Part shown: positions 1 through 7,952 of the stretch, in pieces
How the letters are laid out: each line of letters begins with the position of its first letter
Position numbering within the stretch: position 1 is the stretch's first letter
From: Actinomycetes bacterium
Lineage (GTDB): Bacteria > Actinomycetota > Actinomycetes > Propionibacteriales > Propionibacteriaceae
NCBI GenBank assembly: GCA_029778515.1
Contig: JAKOQD010000008.1
Span: 1-10,872, forward strand
Direction: 5' to 3'
Length of the DNA: 10,872 nt
Notes under the pieces: model-generated
Told to the model about the DNA's origin: nothing
Seen by the model: only the letters and a program-made list of their open reading frames with translations
Databases searched by the model: none
Made by a program: the position numbers and the translations under genes

Positions 1-725
1 ACCACCACCACGCCGAGCGGCACCCACCATGCCACCGACAACCCGAGCAACTGAACCGGCACGAACGCCACTGAGTAGGGGAGCAGTCCCACCAGGAGAG
101 CCAGCCCGAGCACCACGGCACCGGCGGCCAGGCCGAACGCTGCCAACGCGATCGGGGGCAGCGTGGTCGGCCGGGCGGACAACACGAAGTAGGCGGCGGC
201 ACCGATCATCGCGCCGAAACCGAACAGCACGCCCAGAGCGTCCGGGGTGGCGCCGGTCAGATCGAGAACGCACAGGAGCCCGAGCACGGCGGCCAGCGTC
301 CCGCTCAGCACCAGCCGGGACGGTGCGTGCCGTGTCCGCACCCAGGCCAGCAGCACCAACGCCACCGGCGCCATGTACTCGATCAGCAGCGCGATGCTCA
401 CGCTCATCCGCGAGACGGCAGCGAAATACATCAGTTGCGGAGTGGCCACGGCCAGCACACCGAACGCGAGCACGGCCCGCCATTGCGCCAACAGGTCGCG
501 CGTCCGACCCCGGACCAACCACAGTCCCACCGGCACCATCAAGACCGCGGCGGCAGCAACCCGCCAGAACACCGCAGCCCCGGGCGTCCAGCCGATGTCG
601 AACAGCGGACGGACGAACGGTCCGGACGTGGCGAAGGCCAATGAAGCCAGCAGCCCCAGGGTCACGCCAAGGCCTAGCCGGGTAGGCTGATTCGGCGCTT
701 CGGGACTACTGCTGGGGCTGGTCAC
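1..725 (-). CDS. EamA/DMT-superfamily transporter, N-terminal part (cut by left edge)
   Basis: This frame stays open from a GTG at 725 to the window edge, giving 241 residues without a stop. After a polar N-terminus rich in Ser and Pro (about residues 1-16), it reads as successive hydrophobic segments, roughly at 18-38, 50-71, 86-104, 109-128, 138-155, 163-183 and 190-215. The stretch [20 protein letters not shown] (101-120) is the typical EamA-repeat pattern for drug/metabolite transporters. Such proteins usually have about ten transmembrane helices and 280-310 residues in two EamA repeats, so about 60 residues should be missing at the C-terminus. They are inner-membrane exporters or importers of small metabolites, and the substrate cannot be read from sequence. 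The start is supported by AGGA at 737-734, eight bases upstream. The ATGs further upstream on this strand run quickly into stops. The gene is transcribed divergently from the ribosomal block and is probably functionally unrelated to it. Confidence 0.85.
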   Translation of the reverse strand, partial: MTSPSSSPEAPNQPTRLGLGVTLGLLASLAFATSGPFVRPLFDIGWTPGAAVFWRVAAAAVLMVPVGLWLVRGRTRDLLAQWRAVLAFGVLAVATPQLMYFAAVSRMSVSIALLIEYMAPVALVLLAWVRTRHAPSRLVLSGTLAAVLGLLCVLDLTGATPDALGVLFGFGAMIGAAAYFVLSARPTTLPPIALAAFGLAAGAVVLGLALLVGLLPYSVAFVPVQLLGLSVAWWVPLGVVV

Positions 726-753
726 CCGCCTAATCCTGCCGCAGCCGGGAGAT

Positions 754-783
754 TTGGCATCTATTGGCCCGCCATGAAAGAAT
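754..783 (+). promoter_or_regulatory. Candidate sigma-70-type promoter for the S10 operon
   Basis: TTGGCA at 754-759 resembles a -35 box. AAGAAT at 778-783 resembles a -10 box, with an 18-base spacer. This is the best match I found by eye in the intergenic region, and it lies in its only AT-richer part. The -10 lacks the usual first T, so the assignment is tentative. Transcription would start near 790. Confidence 0.3.
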
Positions 784-821
784 CGACAGGTTGCTCCGAA
801 CCGGACGCCTGCGTGGCGGCC

Positions 822-853
822 GGCCCGGATGTCTGGCGCTCGGGTGCCGGGCC
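822..853 (+). repeat. Inverted repeat in S10 leader (7-bp arms)
   Basis: GGCCCGG at 822-828 is the exact reverse complement of CCGGGCC at 847-853, with 18 bases between. In RNA this is a seven-pair GC stem. In such GC-rich DNA one short inverted repeat can arise by chance. It gains interest because a second one follows within 50 bases in the same leader. Confidence 0.5.
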
Positions 854-898
854 CTACCACGACCAATCAAAGTTCGGTCATGTGCGGCCCAGAATCGG

Positions 899-926
899 TC
901 CGACACGCCCGACCGCGGGGGTCGGA
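899..926 (+). repeat. Inverted repeat in S10 leader (interrupted stem)
   Basis: TCCGAC at 899-904 pairs with GTCGGA at 921-926. Inside it CCC (908-910) can pair with GGG (918-920), leaving a three-base bulge (905-907) and a seven-base loop. The hairpin ends about 45 bases before the rpsJ Shine-Dalgarno sequence. It could be a leader regulatory element, but no known ribosomal protein target was recognised in it. Confidence 0.5.
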
Positions 927-986
927 GCAGCAGCTCGATCGGAAGATGCACCGGGCGAGCAACGACGAACAGAGAAGGACGAACCA

Positions 987-1298
987 GTGGCGGGACAGAA
1001 GATCCGGATTCGACTCCGGGCTTACGACCACGAGGTCATTGACTCCTCGGCGAAGAAGATCGTCGACACCGTGACCCGTACCGGCGCCAAGGTCGCAGGG
1101 CCCGTGCCCTTGCCGACCGAGAAGAACGTGTTCTGCGTGATCCGTTCTCCGCACAAGTACAAGGACAGCCGCGAGCACTTCGAGATGCGGACGCACAAGC
1201 GGCTGATCGACATTCTCGACCCGACGCCGAAGACCGTCGACTCGCTGATGCGGCTCGACCTTCCGGCCGGTGTCGACATCGAGATCAAGCTTCCGTGA
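987..1298 (+). CDS. rpsJ: 30S ribosomal protein S10
   Basis: Product of 103 residues, close to the usual 101-105. S10 belongs to the head of the 30S subunit. In other bacteria it also acts with NusB in transcription antitermination, which is family knowledge. Landmarks are the N-terminus [16 protein letters not shown], the central [20 protein letters not shown] (about 40-59) and the conserved [16 protein letters not shown] (61-76). The GTG start at 987 is chosen because [10 protein letters not shown] matches the actinobacterial family start and GAGAAGGA at 972-979 lies seven bases before it. The frame is open upstream to 774 but without S10-like sequence. It is the first gene of the S10 operon. 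Its stop at 1296-1298 lies just ahead of the rplC start. Confidence 0.98.
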   Translation: MAGQKIRIRLRAYDHEVIDSSAKKIVDTVTRTGAKVAGPVPLPTEKNVFCVIRSPHKYKDSREHFEMRTHKRLIDILDPTPKTVDSLMRLDLPAGVDIEIKLP

Positions 1299-1309
1299 GG
1301 TCGGACGAG

Positions 1310-1969
1310 ATGAGCGAACGCAACGTAAAGGGACTGCTGGGCACCAAGCTCGGCATGACCCAGGTTTGGGACGAGAACAACCGCGTCGTCCCCGTCACCG
1401 TGATCCAGGCCGGCCCGTGCGTGGTCACCCAGGTCCGCACCCCCGATGCCGACGGCTACTCCGCCGTCCAGCTGGGCTTCGGTGCGGTCAAGGCCAAGAA
1501 GGTCACCAAGCCGGCTGCCGGCCACTTCGAGAAGGCCGGCGTCACCCCCCGCAAGCACCTCGTCGAGCTGCGCACCGGGGACGCCAGCACCTACACCCTC
1601 GGCCAAGAGCTCACCGCCGACGTGTTCGACGCGGCTGAGATCATCGACGTCACCGGCGTCACCAAGGGCAAGGGCACCGCGGGCGTGATGAAGCGACACG
1701 GCTTCCACGGTCTGCGCGCCTCCCACGGTGTGCACCGCAAGCACCGCTCACCGGGCTCGATCGGCGCCTGCGCCACCCCGGGCCATGTCTTCAAGGGCAC
1801 CCGGATGGCCGGCCGCATGGGTGTCGAGAAGGTGACCGTGCAGAACCTGACCATCCACGCCGTCGACGCCGAGCGCGGGCTGATCCTGGTCAAGGGCTCC
1901 GTGCCCGGCCCCAAGGGCGCCCTCGTCGTGCTGCGGACGGCCGCCAAGAAGGACGGAGCCAAGGCATGA
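1310..1969 (+). CDS. rplC: 50S ribosomal protein L3
   Basis: Product of 219 residues, normal for L3. It is an early-assembly 50S protein whose long extension reaches towards the peptidyl transferase centre. Recognised by [20 protein letters not shown] (residues 9-28), the extension around MKRHGFHG (127-134), [12 protein letters not shown] (147-158) and [11 protein letters not shown] (161-171). The ATG at 1310 is preferred because GAGG at 1297-1300 sits nine bases upstream. A GTG at 1295 would add five residues and overlap the rpsJ stop, but has no good ribosome binding site. The 3' end overlaps rplD by ATGA (1966-1969), which suggests translational coupling. The [17 protein letters not shown] region hints at Propionibacteriales, a weak taxonomic inference. 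Confidence 0.98.
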   Translation: MSERNVKGLLGTKLGMTQVWDENNRVVPVTVIQAGPCVVTQVRTPDADGYSAVQLGFGAVKAKKVTKPAAGHFEKAGVTPRKHLVELRTGDASTYTLGQELTADVFDAAEIIDVTGVTKGKGTAGVMKRHGFHGLRASHGVHRKHRSPGSIGACATPGHVFKGTRMAGRMGVEKVTVQNLTIHAVDAERGLILVKGSVPGPKGALVVLRTAAKKDGAKA

Positions 1970-2631
1970 GCGAGACCAGGACCGTGAAGGTGCTGGGCGG
2001 CAAGAAGTCCGCCACCGCTGAACTGCCCGCCGAGCTGTTCGATGTGCAGACCAACATCCCGCTGATCCACCAGGTCGTGGTGGCCCAGCAGGCCGCCGCC
2101 CGCCAGGGCACCCACTCCACCAAGACCCGCGGTGAGGTCGCCGGTGGTGGCGCCAAGCCGTGGCGCCAGAAGGGCACCGGCCGCGCCCGCCAGGGTTCGC
2201 GGCGCGCGCCGCAGTGGACCGGCGGTGGCATCGTGCACGGCCCGCAGCCGCGCAGCTACGCCCAGCGCACCCCGAAGAAGATGATCGCCGCCGCCCTGCG
2301 TGGCGCGCTCTCCGATCGGGCCCGCGACGGCCGCGTCCACGTGGTCGACAGCATCGTGACCGGTGAGACCCCGTCCACGAAGGCTGCGCTGAAGGCACTG
2401 GCCGAGATCGGCGGCAGCAAGCTGCTCGTCGTGCTCGACCGCGACGAGGACGTGGCCTGGCTGAGCCTGCGCAACGTCGCCAGCGTGCACGCGCTGGCCG
2501 TCGACCAGCTCAACGCCTACGACGTGCTGCTCAGCGACGACGTGGTCTTCACCACCGCCGCGCTGGCCGTCTTCGCCGGCGGCCCGAGCGCGGCCGAGGC
2601 CGCCATCGAGACCGAGGAGGACGCCAAGTGA
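1966..2631 (+). CDS. rplD: 50S ribosomal protein L4
   Basis: Product of 221 residues, the usual actinobacterial length. L4 binds 23S rRNA domain I, and its extended loop lines the nascent peptide exit tunnel. That loop is visible as [15 protein letters not shown] (64-78), followed by [10 protein letters not shown] and HGPQPRSYA (91-99). The C-terminal domain contains [19 protein letters not shown] and ends in an acidic tail (ETEEDAK). The start codon lies in the ATGA overlap with rplC, and CGGAG at 1954-1958 is seven bases upstream. In Escherichia coli L4 represses its own operon through the S10 leader. Whether that happens here is unknown, and I did not recognise that leader structure. Confidence 0.98.
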   Translation: MSETRTVKVLGGKKSATAELPAELFDVQTNIPLIHQVVVAQQAAARQGTHSTKTRGEVAGGGAKPWRQKGTGRARQGSRRAPQWTGGGIVHGPQPRSYAQRTPKKMIAAALRGALSDRARDGRVHVVDSIVTGETPSTKAALKALAEIGGSKLLVVLDRDEDVAWLSLRNVASVHALAVDQLNAYDVLLSDDVVFTTAALAVFAGGPSAAEAAIETEEDAK

Positions 2632-2936
2632 GCGACCTGAAGATCCGCGACCACCGCGACATCCTGCTGGCCCCCGTCGTCAGCGAGAAGAGCTACGGCC
2701 TGCTGGACGAGAACAAGTACACGTTCCTCGTCTCCCCGAGCGCCAACAAGACCGAGATCAAGATCGCGGTCGAGGCGGTGTTCGGCGTGAAGGTCACCGG
2801 CGTGAACACCAGCAACCGGCAGGGCAAGCGCAAGCGCACCAAGGCCGGCTGGGGCAAGCGTCCCGACACCAAGCGGGCCGTGGTGAGTGTCGCCGAGGGC
2901 CAGCGCATCGACATCTTCTCCGGGCCACTGGCCTGA
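2628..2936 (+). CDS. rplW: 50S ribosomal protein L23
   Basis: Product of 102 residues, typical for L23. It sits at the exit of the peptide tunnel and is a docking site for trigger factor and SRP, which is family knowledge. Landmarks are [20 protein letters not shown] (about 11-30), [17 protein letters not shown] (40-56) and the basic loop [20 protein letters not shown]. The start is a GTG overlapping the rplD stop as GTGA (2628-2631). A strong GAGGAGG at 2614-2620 lies seven bases upstream, inside the rplD coding sequence. This arrangement suggests translational coupling with rplD. Confidence 0.98.
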   Translation: MSDLKIRDHRDILLAPVVSEKSYGLLDENKYTFLVSPSANKTEIKIAVEAVFGVKVTGVNTSNRQGKRKRTKAGWGKRPDTKRAVVSVAEGQRIDIFSGPLA

Positions 2937-2965
2937 GGCTGAGCCGAGAATAGGAAAACGAACTC

Positions 2966-3802
<837 letters not shown>

Positions 3803-3824
3803 TTGGACAAGGTGAGATAAGCAA

Positions 3825-4106
3825 ATGCCACGCAGCCTGAAGAAGGGTCCCTTCGTCGATGACCACTTGGTCAAGAAGGTCGACGCACAGAACGAGAAGG
3901 GCACCAAGCAGGTCATTAAGACCTGGTCCCGGCGCTCCATGATCACCCCGGACATGATCGGTCACACGATCGCGGTGCACGACGGCCGCAAGCATGTGCC
4001 GGTGTTCGTGACCGACTCGATGATCGGCCACAAGCTGGGCGAGTTCGCCCCGACGCGCACCTACCGCGGGCACGTCAAGGAAGACAAGAAGTCGCGCCGC
4101 CGCTGA
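3825..4106 (+). CDS. rpsS: 30S ribosomal protein S19
   Basis: Product of 93 residues, the usual length. S19 lies in the 30S head with S13 and contacts the A-site finger region. It is recognised from [18 protein letters not shown] (2-19), [20 protein letters not shown] and the C-terminal [12 protein letters not shown]. The tail is basic. ATG 3825 is preceded by AAGGTGAG at 3809-3816, eight bases upstream. The gene keeps its standard place between rplB and rplV. Confidence 0.99.
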   Translation: MPRSLKKGPFVDDHLVKKVDAQNEKGTKQVIKTWSRRSMITPDMIGHTIAVHDGRKHVPVFVTDSMIGHKLGEFAPTRTYRGHVKEDKKSRRR

Positions 4107-4116
4107 CCCGGCGAGA

Positions 4117-4122
4117 AGAGGA
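4117..4122 (+). promoter_or_regulatory. Ribosome binding site deciding the rplV start
   Basis: AGAGGA lies in the 26-base gap after rpsS. Its distance favours GTG 4133 (ten bases) and makes TTG 4124 (one base) implausible, which shortens L22 by three residues compared with the longest open frame. Confidence 0.7.
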
Positions 4123-4132
4123 ATTGGTTCAA

Positions 4133-4531
4133 GTGAGCAACAAAGAGCGACCCACCCGTCGCGCAGCCCTGCTCGGGGATCGTCCTGGTTCGTACGCGAT
4201 TGCGCGTCACGTCCGGATGAGCCCGATGAAGGTACGCCGGGTCGTCGACCTGGTTCGTGGAATGCCGGTGACCGACGCCCTGGACGTGCTGAAGTTCGCA
4301 CCCCAGGCTGCGTCCGAGCCCGTGTACAAGGTGGTGGCCAGCGCGGCCGCCAACGCTGAGAGCACCGAGGGCCTCCGTCGCGAGGAACTCGTCGTCTCCG
4401 CGGCGTTCGTGGACGAGGGCATGACCCTGCGCCGCATCCGCCCGCGGGCGAAGGGTTCGGCCAGCCGGATCCTGAAGCGCGCGAGCCACATCACCGTCGT
4501 CGTCGAGCCGAAGACCGAGAAGGGAGTCTGA
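4133..4531 (+). CDS. rplV: 50S ribosomal protein L22
   Basis: Product of 132 residues from the GTG at 4133. L22 lines the peptide exit tunnel with its long beta-hairpin, visible here as [20 protein letters not shown] (about 95-114). Mutations in that loop confer macrolide resistance in other bacteria, and this copy looks ordinary. The helical N-terminal part contains [20 protein letters not shown] (24-43). Two starts are possible. TTG 4124 would have a one-base spacing to AGAGGA (4117-4122). GTG 4133 has ten bases and gives the normal MSN start, so it is chosen. The stop is two bases before the rpsC start. Confidence 0.97.
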   Translation: MSNKERPTRRAALLGDRPGSYAIARHVRMSPMKVRRVVDLVRGMPVTDALDVLKFAPQAASEPVYKVVASAAANAESTEGLRREELVVSAAFVDEGMTLRRIRPRAKGSASRILKRASHITVVVEPKTEKGV

Positions 4532-4533
4532 GC

Positions 4534-5358
4534 ATGGGCCAGAAGATCAACCCGCATGGCTTCCGCCTCGGAATCACCACCGACCACAAGACCCGTTGGT
4601 ACGCGGACAAGAACTACTCCGACCTGGTGGCCGAGGATGTCAAGATCCGTCGCTACCTTGCCAAGACCCTTGAGCGGGCCGGCATCTCCAGCGTGGAGAT
4701 CGAGCGCCGCAGCGAGCGGGTGACCATCTTCCTGTACGCCGCGCGCCCGGGCATCGTCATCGGCCGTAACGGTGCCGAGGCCGAGCGCGTCCGCGCCGAG
4801 CTGGAGAAGCTCACCGGCAAGCAGGTGCAGCTGAACATCCTCGAGGTGAAGAACCCCGAGACCGATGCGCAGCTGGTCGCCCAGGGCGTGGCCGAGCAGC
4901 TGGGTGCCCGCGTGGCGTTCCGCCGCGCGATGCGCAAGGCGCAGCAGAGCGCGATGCGCGCTGGTGCGCTCGGCATCCGGATCCAGTGCTCCGGTCGTCT
5001 GGGTGGCGCCGAAATGAGCCGCTCGGAGTTCTACCGCGAGGGACGCGTGCCGCTGCACACCCTGCGCGCGGACATCGACTACGGCTTCTACGAGGCCCGC
5101 ACCACCTTCGGCCGGATCGGCGTGAAGGTGTGGATCTACAAGGGCGACGTCTCCGGCAATCGCGCCGAGCGCGCCGCCCAGAAGGCTGCCCGGCAGGCTG
5201 CCGGCGGCCAGCGCCGTCCTGCCCGTGGCCCGCGTCGCGATGGCGGCGCCGGTGCGGGTCGTGGCGAGCGTACCGAGCGTGGCGGACGCCGTCGCGCCGA
5301 GGGTGTCGCCGAAGGCGCTGCTGCGCCGGAGGCCGTCGAGAGCAACGCAGGAGCCTGA
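4534..5358 (+). CDS. rpsC: 30S ribosomal protein S3
   Basis: Product of 274 residues, longer than the 233 of Escherichia coli and typical of actinobacteria. S3 forms part of the mRNA entry channel with S4 and S5. The N-terminus [14 protein letters not shown] is canonical. The KH domain is visible with its GRNG loop at 77-80, and the C-terminal S3 domain runs to KVWIYKGD at about 198-205. From about 208 to 274 the tail is low-complexity, rich in Arg, Gly and Ala, and ends in a more acidic Ala/Glu stretch. It is probably disordered. ATG 4534 is preceded by AGGGAG at 4521-4526 with seven-base spacing. Confidence 0.98.
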   Translation: MGQKINPHGFRLGITTDHKTRWYADKNYSDLVAEDVKIRRYLAKTLERAGISSVEIERRSERVTIFLYAARPGIVIGRNGAEAERVRAELEKLTGKQVQLNILEVKNPETDAQLVAQGVAEQLGARVAFRRAMRKAQQSAMRAGALGIRIQCSGRLGGAEMSRSEFYREGRVPLHTLRADIDYGFYEARTTFGRIGVKVWIYKGDVSGNRAERAAQKAARQAAGGQRRPARGPRRDGGAGAGRGERTERGGRRRAEGVAEGAAAPEAVESNAGA

Positions 5359-5360
5359 CC

Positions 5361-5780
5361 ATGTTGATTCCCCGCAGACTCAAGCACCGCAAGCAGCACC
5401 ACCCCAAGCGGAGTGGTGCGGCCAAGGGCGGTACCAAGCTGGCATTCGGTGACTACGGCATCCAGGCGTTGGAGTCCTCGTACCTGACCAACCGTCAGAT
5501 CGAGAGTGCCCGTATCGCGATGACCCGCCACATCAAGCGTGGTGGCAAGGTGTGGATCAACGTCTACCCCGACCGTCCGCTGACCAAGAAGCCGGCCGAG
5601 ACCCGGATGGGTTCCGGCAAGGGCTCTCCGGAATGGTGGGTCGCCAACATCAAGCCCGGACGCGTGCTCTTCGAGCTGTCCGGCGTCGGCGAGGACGTGG
5701 CCCGCGAGGCCATGCGCCTGGCCATCCACAAGCTGCCGTTCAAGGCTCGCTTCATCAAGCGGGAAGCAGGTGACATCTGA
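5361..5780 (+). CDS. rplP: 50S ribosomal protein L16
   Basis: Product of 139 residues. L16 helps organise the A-site region of the 50S subunit near the binding site of aminoacyl-tRNA. Landmarks are [14 protein letters not shown] (1-14), [20 protein letters not shown] (29-48), the conserved loop [18 protein letters not shown] (78-95) and [18 protein letters not shown]. The start at 5361 is two bases after the rpsC stop, and CAGGAG at 5348-5353 is seven bases upstream. The longer open frame reaching back to 4986 overlaps rpsC and carries no L16 sequence before 5361. The stop TGA shares its A with the rpmC start. Confidence 0.98.
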   Translation: MLIPRRLKHRKQHHPKRSGAAKGGTKLAFGDYGIQALESSYLTNRQIESARIAMTRHIKRGGKVWINVYPDRPLTKKPAETRMGSGKGSPEWWVANIKPGRVLFELSGVGEDVAREAMRLAIHKLPFKARFIKREAGDI

Positions 5781-6010
5781 TGGCTACGTCAGTTACTGCC
5801 AACGAGCTTCGCGGCCTGAGCCGTGATCAGCTCAACGCGAAGGTCGTCGAGCTGAAGGAGGAGCTGTTCGGGCTGCGGTTCGCCGCCGCCACCGGTCAGC
5901 TCGAATCCCACGGCCGGCTGCGCGAGGCCCGCAAGGACATCGCGCGGATCTACACCGTGCTGCAGGAGCGCAACCTCGGCATCGTGCCCGACCCGGATGA
6001 GGACAAGTGA
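5780..6010 (+). CDS. rpmC: 50S ribosomal protein L29
   Basis: Product of 76 residues, slightly longer than the 63-70 of many bacteria but usual for actinobacteria. L29 is a two-helix antiparallel protein beside L23 at the tunnel exit. The family signature [18 protein letters not shown] is visible in the middle of the protein, followed by [19 protein letters not shown]. The C-terminal PDPDEDK is acidic. The start overlaps the rplP stop as TGATG (5778-5782), and AGGTGA at 5768-5773 lies six bases upstream. Confidence 0.98.
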   Translation: MATSVTANELRGLSRDQLNAKVVELKEELFGLRFAAATGQLESHGRLREARKDIARIYTVLQERNLGIVPDPDEDK

Positions 6011-6015
6011 GTCAG

Positions 6016-6282
6016 ATGAGCGATAACGAGAAGCGCGGCGCGCGCAAGGTCCGTGAGGGCATCGTCGTTTCGGACAAGATGGACAAGACCGTGGTCGTGG
6101 CCATCGAGCAGCGGCGCAAGCACCCGCTGTACGGCAAGGTCATGACCTCCTCGGAGCGCCTGAAGGCGCATGACGAGGCCAATGAGGCCGGTGTCGGTGA
6201 CCGTGTGCGGGTGATGGAGACCCGGCCGCTGAGCGCTACCAAGCGCTGGCGTCTGGTCGAAATCCTCGAAAAGGCGAAGTGA
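6016..6282 (+). CDS. rpsQ: 30S ribosomal protein S17
   Basis: Product of 88 residues from ATG 6016. S17 is a primary 16S rRNA-binding protein with an OB fold. It is recognised from [33 protein letters not shown] and the conserved C-terminus [20 protein letters not shown]. The start is not certain. A GTG at 6007 overlaps the rpmC stop (GTGA) and would add three residues, but GAGGA at 5999-6003 is only three bases from it. The same site is twelve bases from ATG 6016, and a weaker AGTGAG at 6006-6011 is four bases away. This is the last gene of the S10 half; rplN follows after 16 bases. Confidence 0.96.
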   Translation: MSDNEKRGARKVREGIVVSDKMDKTVVVAIEQRRKHPLYGKVMTSSERLKAHDEANEAGVGDRVRVMETRPLSATKRWRLVEILEKAK

Positions 6283-6298
6283 CCAGGAGAGATAGCAG

Positions 6299-6667
6299 AT
6301 GATCCAGCAGGAGACGCGACTCAAGGTCGCCGACAACACCGGTGCGAAGGAACTCCTTTGCATCCGCGTGCTGGGTGGCTCCAAGCGTCGCTACGCCGGC
6401 CTTGGCGACAAGATCGTCGCCACGGTCAAGGACGCCATCCCCGGTGGCAATGTGAAGAAGGGCGAGGTCGTCAAGGCGGTCATCGTCCGTACGGTGAAGG
6501 AGACCCGTCGTCCGGACGGTTCCTACATCAAGTTCGACGAGAATGCCGCCGTGATCCTGAAGAACGACGGGGAGCCCCGCGGCACCCGCATCTTCGGTCC
6601 GGTCGGCCGTGAGCTGCGCGAGAAGAAGTTCATGCGGATCATCTCGCTCGCGCCGGAGGTGTTGTGA
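6299..6667 (+). CDS. rplN: 50S ribosomal protein L14
   Basis: Product of exactly 122 residues, the invariant length of L14. L14 lies at the subunit interface and forms bridges with 16S rRNA. Landmarks are [20 protein letters not shown] (1-20), [17 protein letters not shown] and the C-terminal [20 protein letters not shown]. The start has AGGAGA at 6285-6290, eight bases upstream. It is the first gene of the spc half. No separate promoter or terminator is visible in the 16-base gap from rpsQ, so read-through from the S10 half is the simplest view. The stop overlaps a GTG that precedes the rplX start. Confidence 0.99.
   Translation: MIQQETRLKVADNTGAKELLCIRVLGGSKRRYAGLGDKIVATVKDAIPGGNVKKGEVVKAVIVRTVKETRRPDGSYIKFDENAAVILKNDGEPRGTRIFGPVGRELREKKFMRIISLAPEVL
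6655..6660 (+). promoter_or_regulatory. Ribosome binding site deciding the rplX start
   Basis: GGAGGT is an almost perfect Shine-Dalgarno sequence within the end of rplN. Its spacing is nine bases to ATG 6670 but three to GTG 6664, so ATG 6670 is preferred even though GTG 6664 forms the GTGA overlap with the rplN stop. Confidence 0.75.
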
Positions 6668-6669
6668 GC

Positions 6670-7047
6670 ATGGCGAACACGCTGCATGTGAAGAAGGGTG
6701 ACCGGGTCAAGGTCATCGCCGGTAAGGACAAGGGCCGCATCGGCGAGATCATCTCGGTCGACCCGCAGGCCGGACGGGTGATCGTCCAGGGCGTGAACCT
6801 GGTCAAGAAGCACCGCCGGGAGACCCCGAACAACTCCACCCGCGGCAACAACGCGGGCGGCATCATCACCACCGAGGCCCCCATCGACGCGTCCAACGTG
6901 CAGTTGGTTGTGAAGGTGGACGGCAAGGACGTGACCACTCGGGTGGGCTACGAACGGCAGGTTGTGACCAAGCGTCGCGCCGACGGCACGGAGTACACCG
7001 CTGAGCGGAGCGTCCGGATCGCTCGCAAGACCGGGAAGGAAATCTGA
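6670..7047 (+). CDS. rplX: 50S ribosomal protein L24
   Basis: Product of 125 residues, about 20 longer than the common 103-108, mostly at the basic C-terminus. L24 initiates 50S assembly by binding 23S rRNA domain I. The KOW motif is visible in [20 protein letters not shown] (7-26), followed by [10 protein letters not shown] and [17 protein letters not shown]. The C-terminal region reads [14 protein letters not shown] and ends [10 protein letters not shown]. The strong GGAGGT at 6655-6660 fixes the ATG at 6670. The stop overlaps the rplE start as TGATG. Confidence 0.98.
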   Translation: MANTLHVKKGDRVKVIAGKDKGRIGEIISVDPQAGRVIVQGVNLVKKHRRETPNNSTRGNNAGGIITTEAPIDASNVQLVVKVDGKDVTTRVGYERQVVTKRRADGTEYTAERSVRIARKTGKEI

Positions 7048-7676
7048 TGGCCGCGACCGCGACCAAGGTATTGCCAAGGCTTCAGGAGAAGTACCGCTCC
7101 GAGATCGTCCCGGCGCTGAACACTGAGTTCGGCTACGAGAACGTCATGCAGATCCCCGGTCTGGTGAAGATCGTGGTGAACATGGGTGTCGGCGAGGCCG
7201 CGCGTGACTCGAAGGTGATCGACGCGGCCATCCGCGACCTCACCGCGATCACCGGCCAGAAGCCGACCGTGACCAAGGCCCGCAAGTCGATCGCGCAGTT
7301 CAAGCTGCGCGAGGGCATGCCGATCGGCTGCCACGTCACCCTCCGCGGTGACCGCATGTGGGAGTTCGCCGACCGGCTGCTCAGTCTGGCGCTGCCCCGG
7401 ATTCGCGACTTCCGCGGCCTCTCGGCCCGGCAGTTCGACGGGAAGGGCAACTACACCTTCGGCCTGACCGAGCAGGTGATGTTCCACGAGATCGATCAGG
7501 ACAAGATCGACAAGCTGCGTGGCATGGACATCACGTTCGTCACCACCGCGAAGACCGATGACGAAGGTCGGGCCCTGTTGAAGGCGCTCGGCTTCCCGTT
7601 CAAGGCCCCGGCCGACGAGGTCGCCAAGGTCGTCAAGAAGAAGGGCCCGGCGTTCACGGGCAAGAAGAAGAGGTGA
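7047..7676 (+). CDS. rplE: 50S ribosomal protein L5
   Basis: Product of 209 residues, longer than the usual 179-187. L5 binds 5S rRNA with L18 and contacts the P-site tRNA. The core is canonical: [19 protein letters not shown] (33-51), [19 protein letters not shown] (72-90) and the end of the fold at ALGFPF (180-185). Residues 186-209 form an extra lysine-rich tail ending [13 protein letters not shown]. The start overlaps the rplX stop (TGATG), with AAGGA at 7036-7040 six bases upstream. In Escherichia coli S8 represses the spc operon by binding near the rplX-rplE junction. Here the two genes overlap, so that site would have to be inside coding sequence. Confidence 0.98.
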   Translation: MAATATKVLPRLQEKYRSEIVPALNTEFGYENVMQIPGLVKIVVNMGVGEAARDSKVIDAAIRDLTAITGQKPTVTKARKSIAQFKLREGMPIGCHVTLRGDRMWEFADRLLSLALPRIRDFRGLSARQFDGKGNYTFGLTEQVMFHEIDQDKIDKLRGMDITFVTTAKTDDEGRALLKALGFPFKAPADEVAKVVKKKGPAFTGKKKR

Positions 7677-7684
7677 ACTGAACC

Positions 7685-7870
7685 ATGGCGAAAACCGCTC
7701 TGAAGGTGAAGCAGGCTCGCAAGCCGAAGTTCGCCGTCCGCGCCTACACCCGCTGCAATAAGTGCGGCCGGCCCAAGGCCGTCTACCGCAAGTTCGGCCT
7801 GTGCCGGATCTGCGTCCGGGAACTTGCCCACGCGGGCCAGCTCCCCGGCGTCATCAAGTCCTCCTGGTGA
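7685..7870 (+). CDS. rpsN: 30S ribosomal protein S14, zinc-binding (type Z)
   Basis: Product of 61 residues, the length of the short, zinc-containing form of S14, often called rpsZ or S14 type Z. Two cysteine pairs are visible, CNKC at 24-27 and CRIC at 40-43, giving the CxxC-x12-CxxC zinc site. S14 sits in the 30S head next to S3 and S10. The C-terminus [11 protein letters not shown] is canonical. ATG 7685 is preceded by AGGTGA at 7671-7676 with eight-base spacing. Zinc-limited actinobacteria often carry a second, zinc-free S14 elsewhere, which cannot be checked here. The stop codon lies within an inverted repeat (7866-7880). Confidence 0.98.
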   Translation: MAKTALKVKQARKPKFAVRAYTRCNKCGRPKAVYRKFGLCRICVRELAHAGQLPGVIKSSW

Positions 7871-7880
7871 TCTGATCACC
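7866..7880. repeat. Perfect 15-base inverted repeat over the rpsN stop
   Basis: GGTGATC (7866-7872) and GATCACC (7874-7880) are exact reverse complements about a central T. As RNA it would fold as a six-pair stem with a three-base loop. As DNA it resembles an operator-type palindrome. The left half contains the last codon bases and stop of rpsN. Confidence 0.6.
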
Positions 7881-7952
7881 GCGAGCTAACTACAACCCGC
7901 TGAAGGTCCGCGACACCGCGGAAACCATGGCGAGAAAGAGACACCACACGTC
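7871..7952 (+). other. rpsN-rpsH spacer with hairpin and nine-codon open frame
   Basis: At 82 bases this is the largest gap in the ribosomal block. It holds the right part of the 7866-7880 palindrome and a second hairpin: GGTCCGCG at 7905-7912, an ACAC loop, and CGCGGA-AA-CC at 7917-7926, eight pairs with an AA bulge. Directly after the hairpin, an ATG at 7927 opens a frame reading MARKRHHTS and stopping at 7954-7956, overlapping the rpsH ATG as ATGA. No clear Shine-Dalgarno sequence precedes this ATG. The layout suggests a control point for rpsH and downstream genes, which is inference only. Confidence 0.5.

Larger units (their letters stand above)
726..986. other. Divergent intergenic region and 5' leader of the S10 operon
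   Basis: This gene-free stretch of 261 bases separates the divergent EamA gene from rpsJ, so promoters for both should lie here. Seen directly are a weak sigma-70-like element at 754-783 and two inverted repeats (822-853 and 899-926). The rpsJ Shine-Dalgarno sequence GAGAAGGA lies at 972-979. If the candidate promoter is right, the mRNA leader is close to 200 bases, long enough for a regulatory structure. The frame of rpsJ stays open upstream to an ATG at 774. That extension lacks a ribosome binding site and is unlike any S10 N-terminus, so I treat it as non-coding. Confidence 0.7.

Noticed and set aside
29..685. Plus-strand open frames opposite the EamA gene
   Set aside because: The translation is Arg/Pro-rich low complexity. 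The minus strand encodes a coherent membrane protein over the whole interval.
774..986. In-frame N-terminal extension of S10 from ATG 774
   Set aside because: No ribosome binding site, no resemblance to S10, and the GTG at 987 gives the exact family N-terminus with a good Shine-Dalgarno sequence.
1591..2490. Long minus-strand open frame opposite rplC and rplD
   Set aside because: It is a shadow of two intact conserved genes, with no start context or recognisable protein family.
4124..4132. TTG start for rplV
   Set aside because: Only one base separates it from the Shine-Dalgarno sequence. GTG 4133 has a proper spacing and gives the usual MSN start.
6283..6298. Separate promoter for the spc half
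   Set aside because: The gap is 16 bases and holds only the rplN ribosome binding site. No promoter-like boxes were seen at the end of rpsQ, although an internal promoter cannot be excluded.
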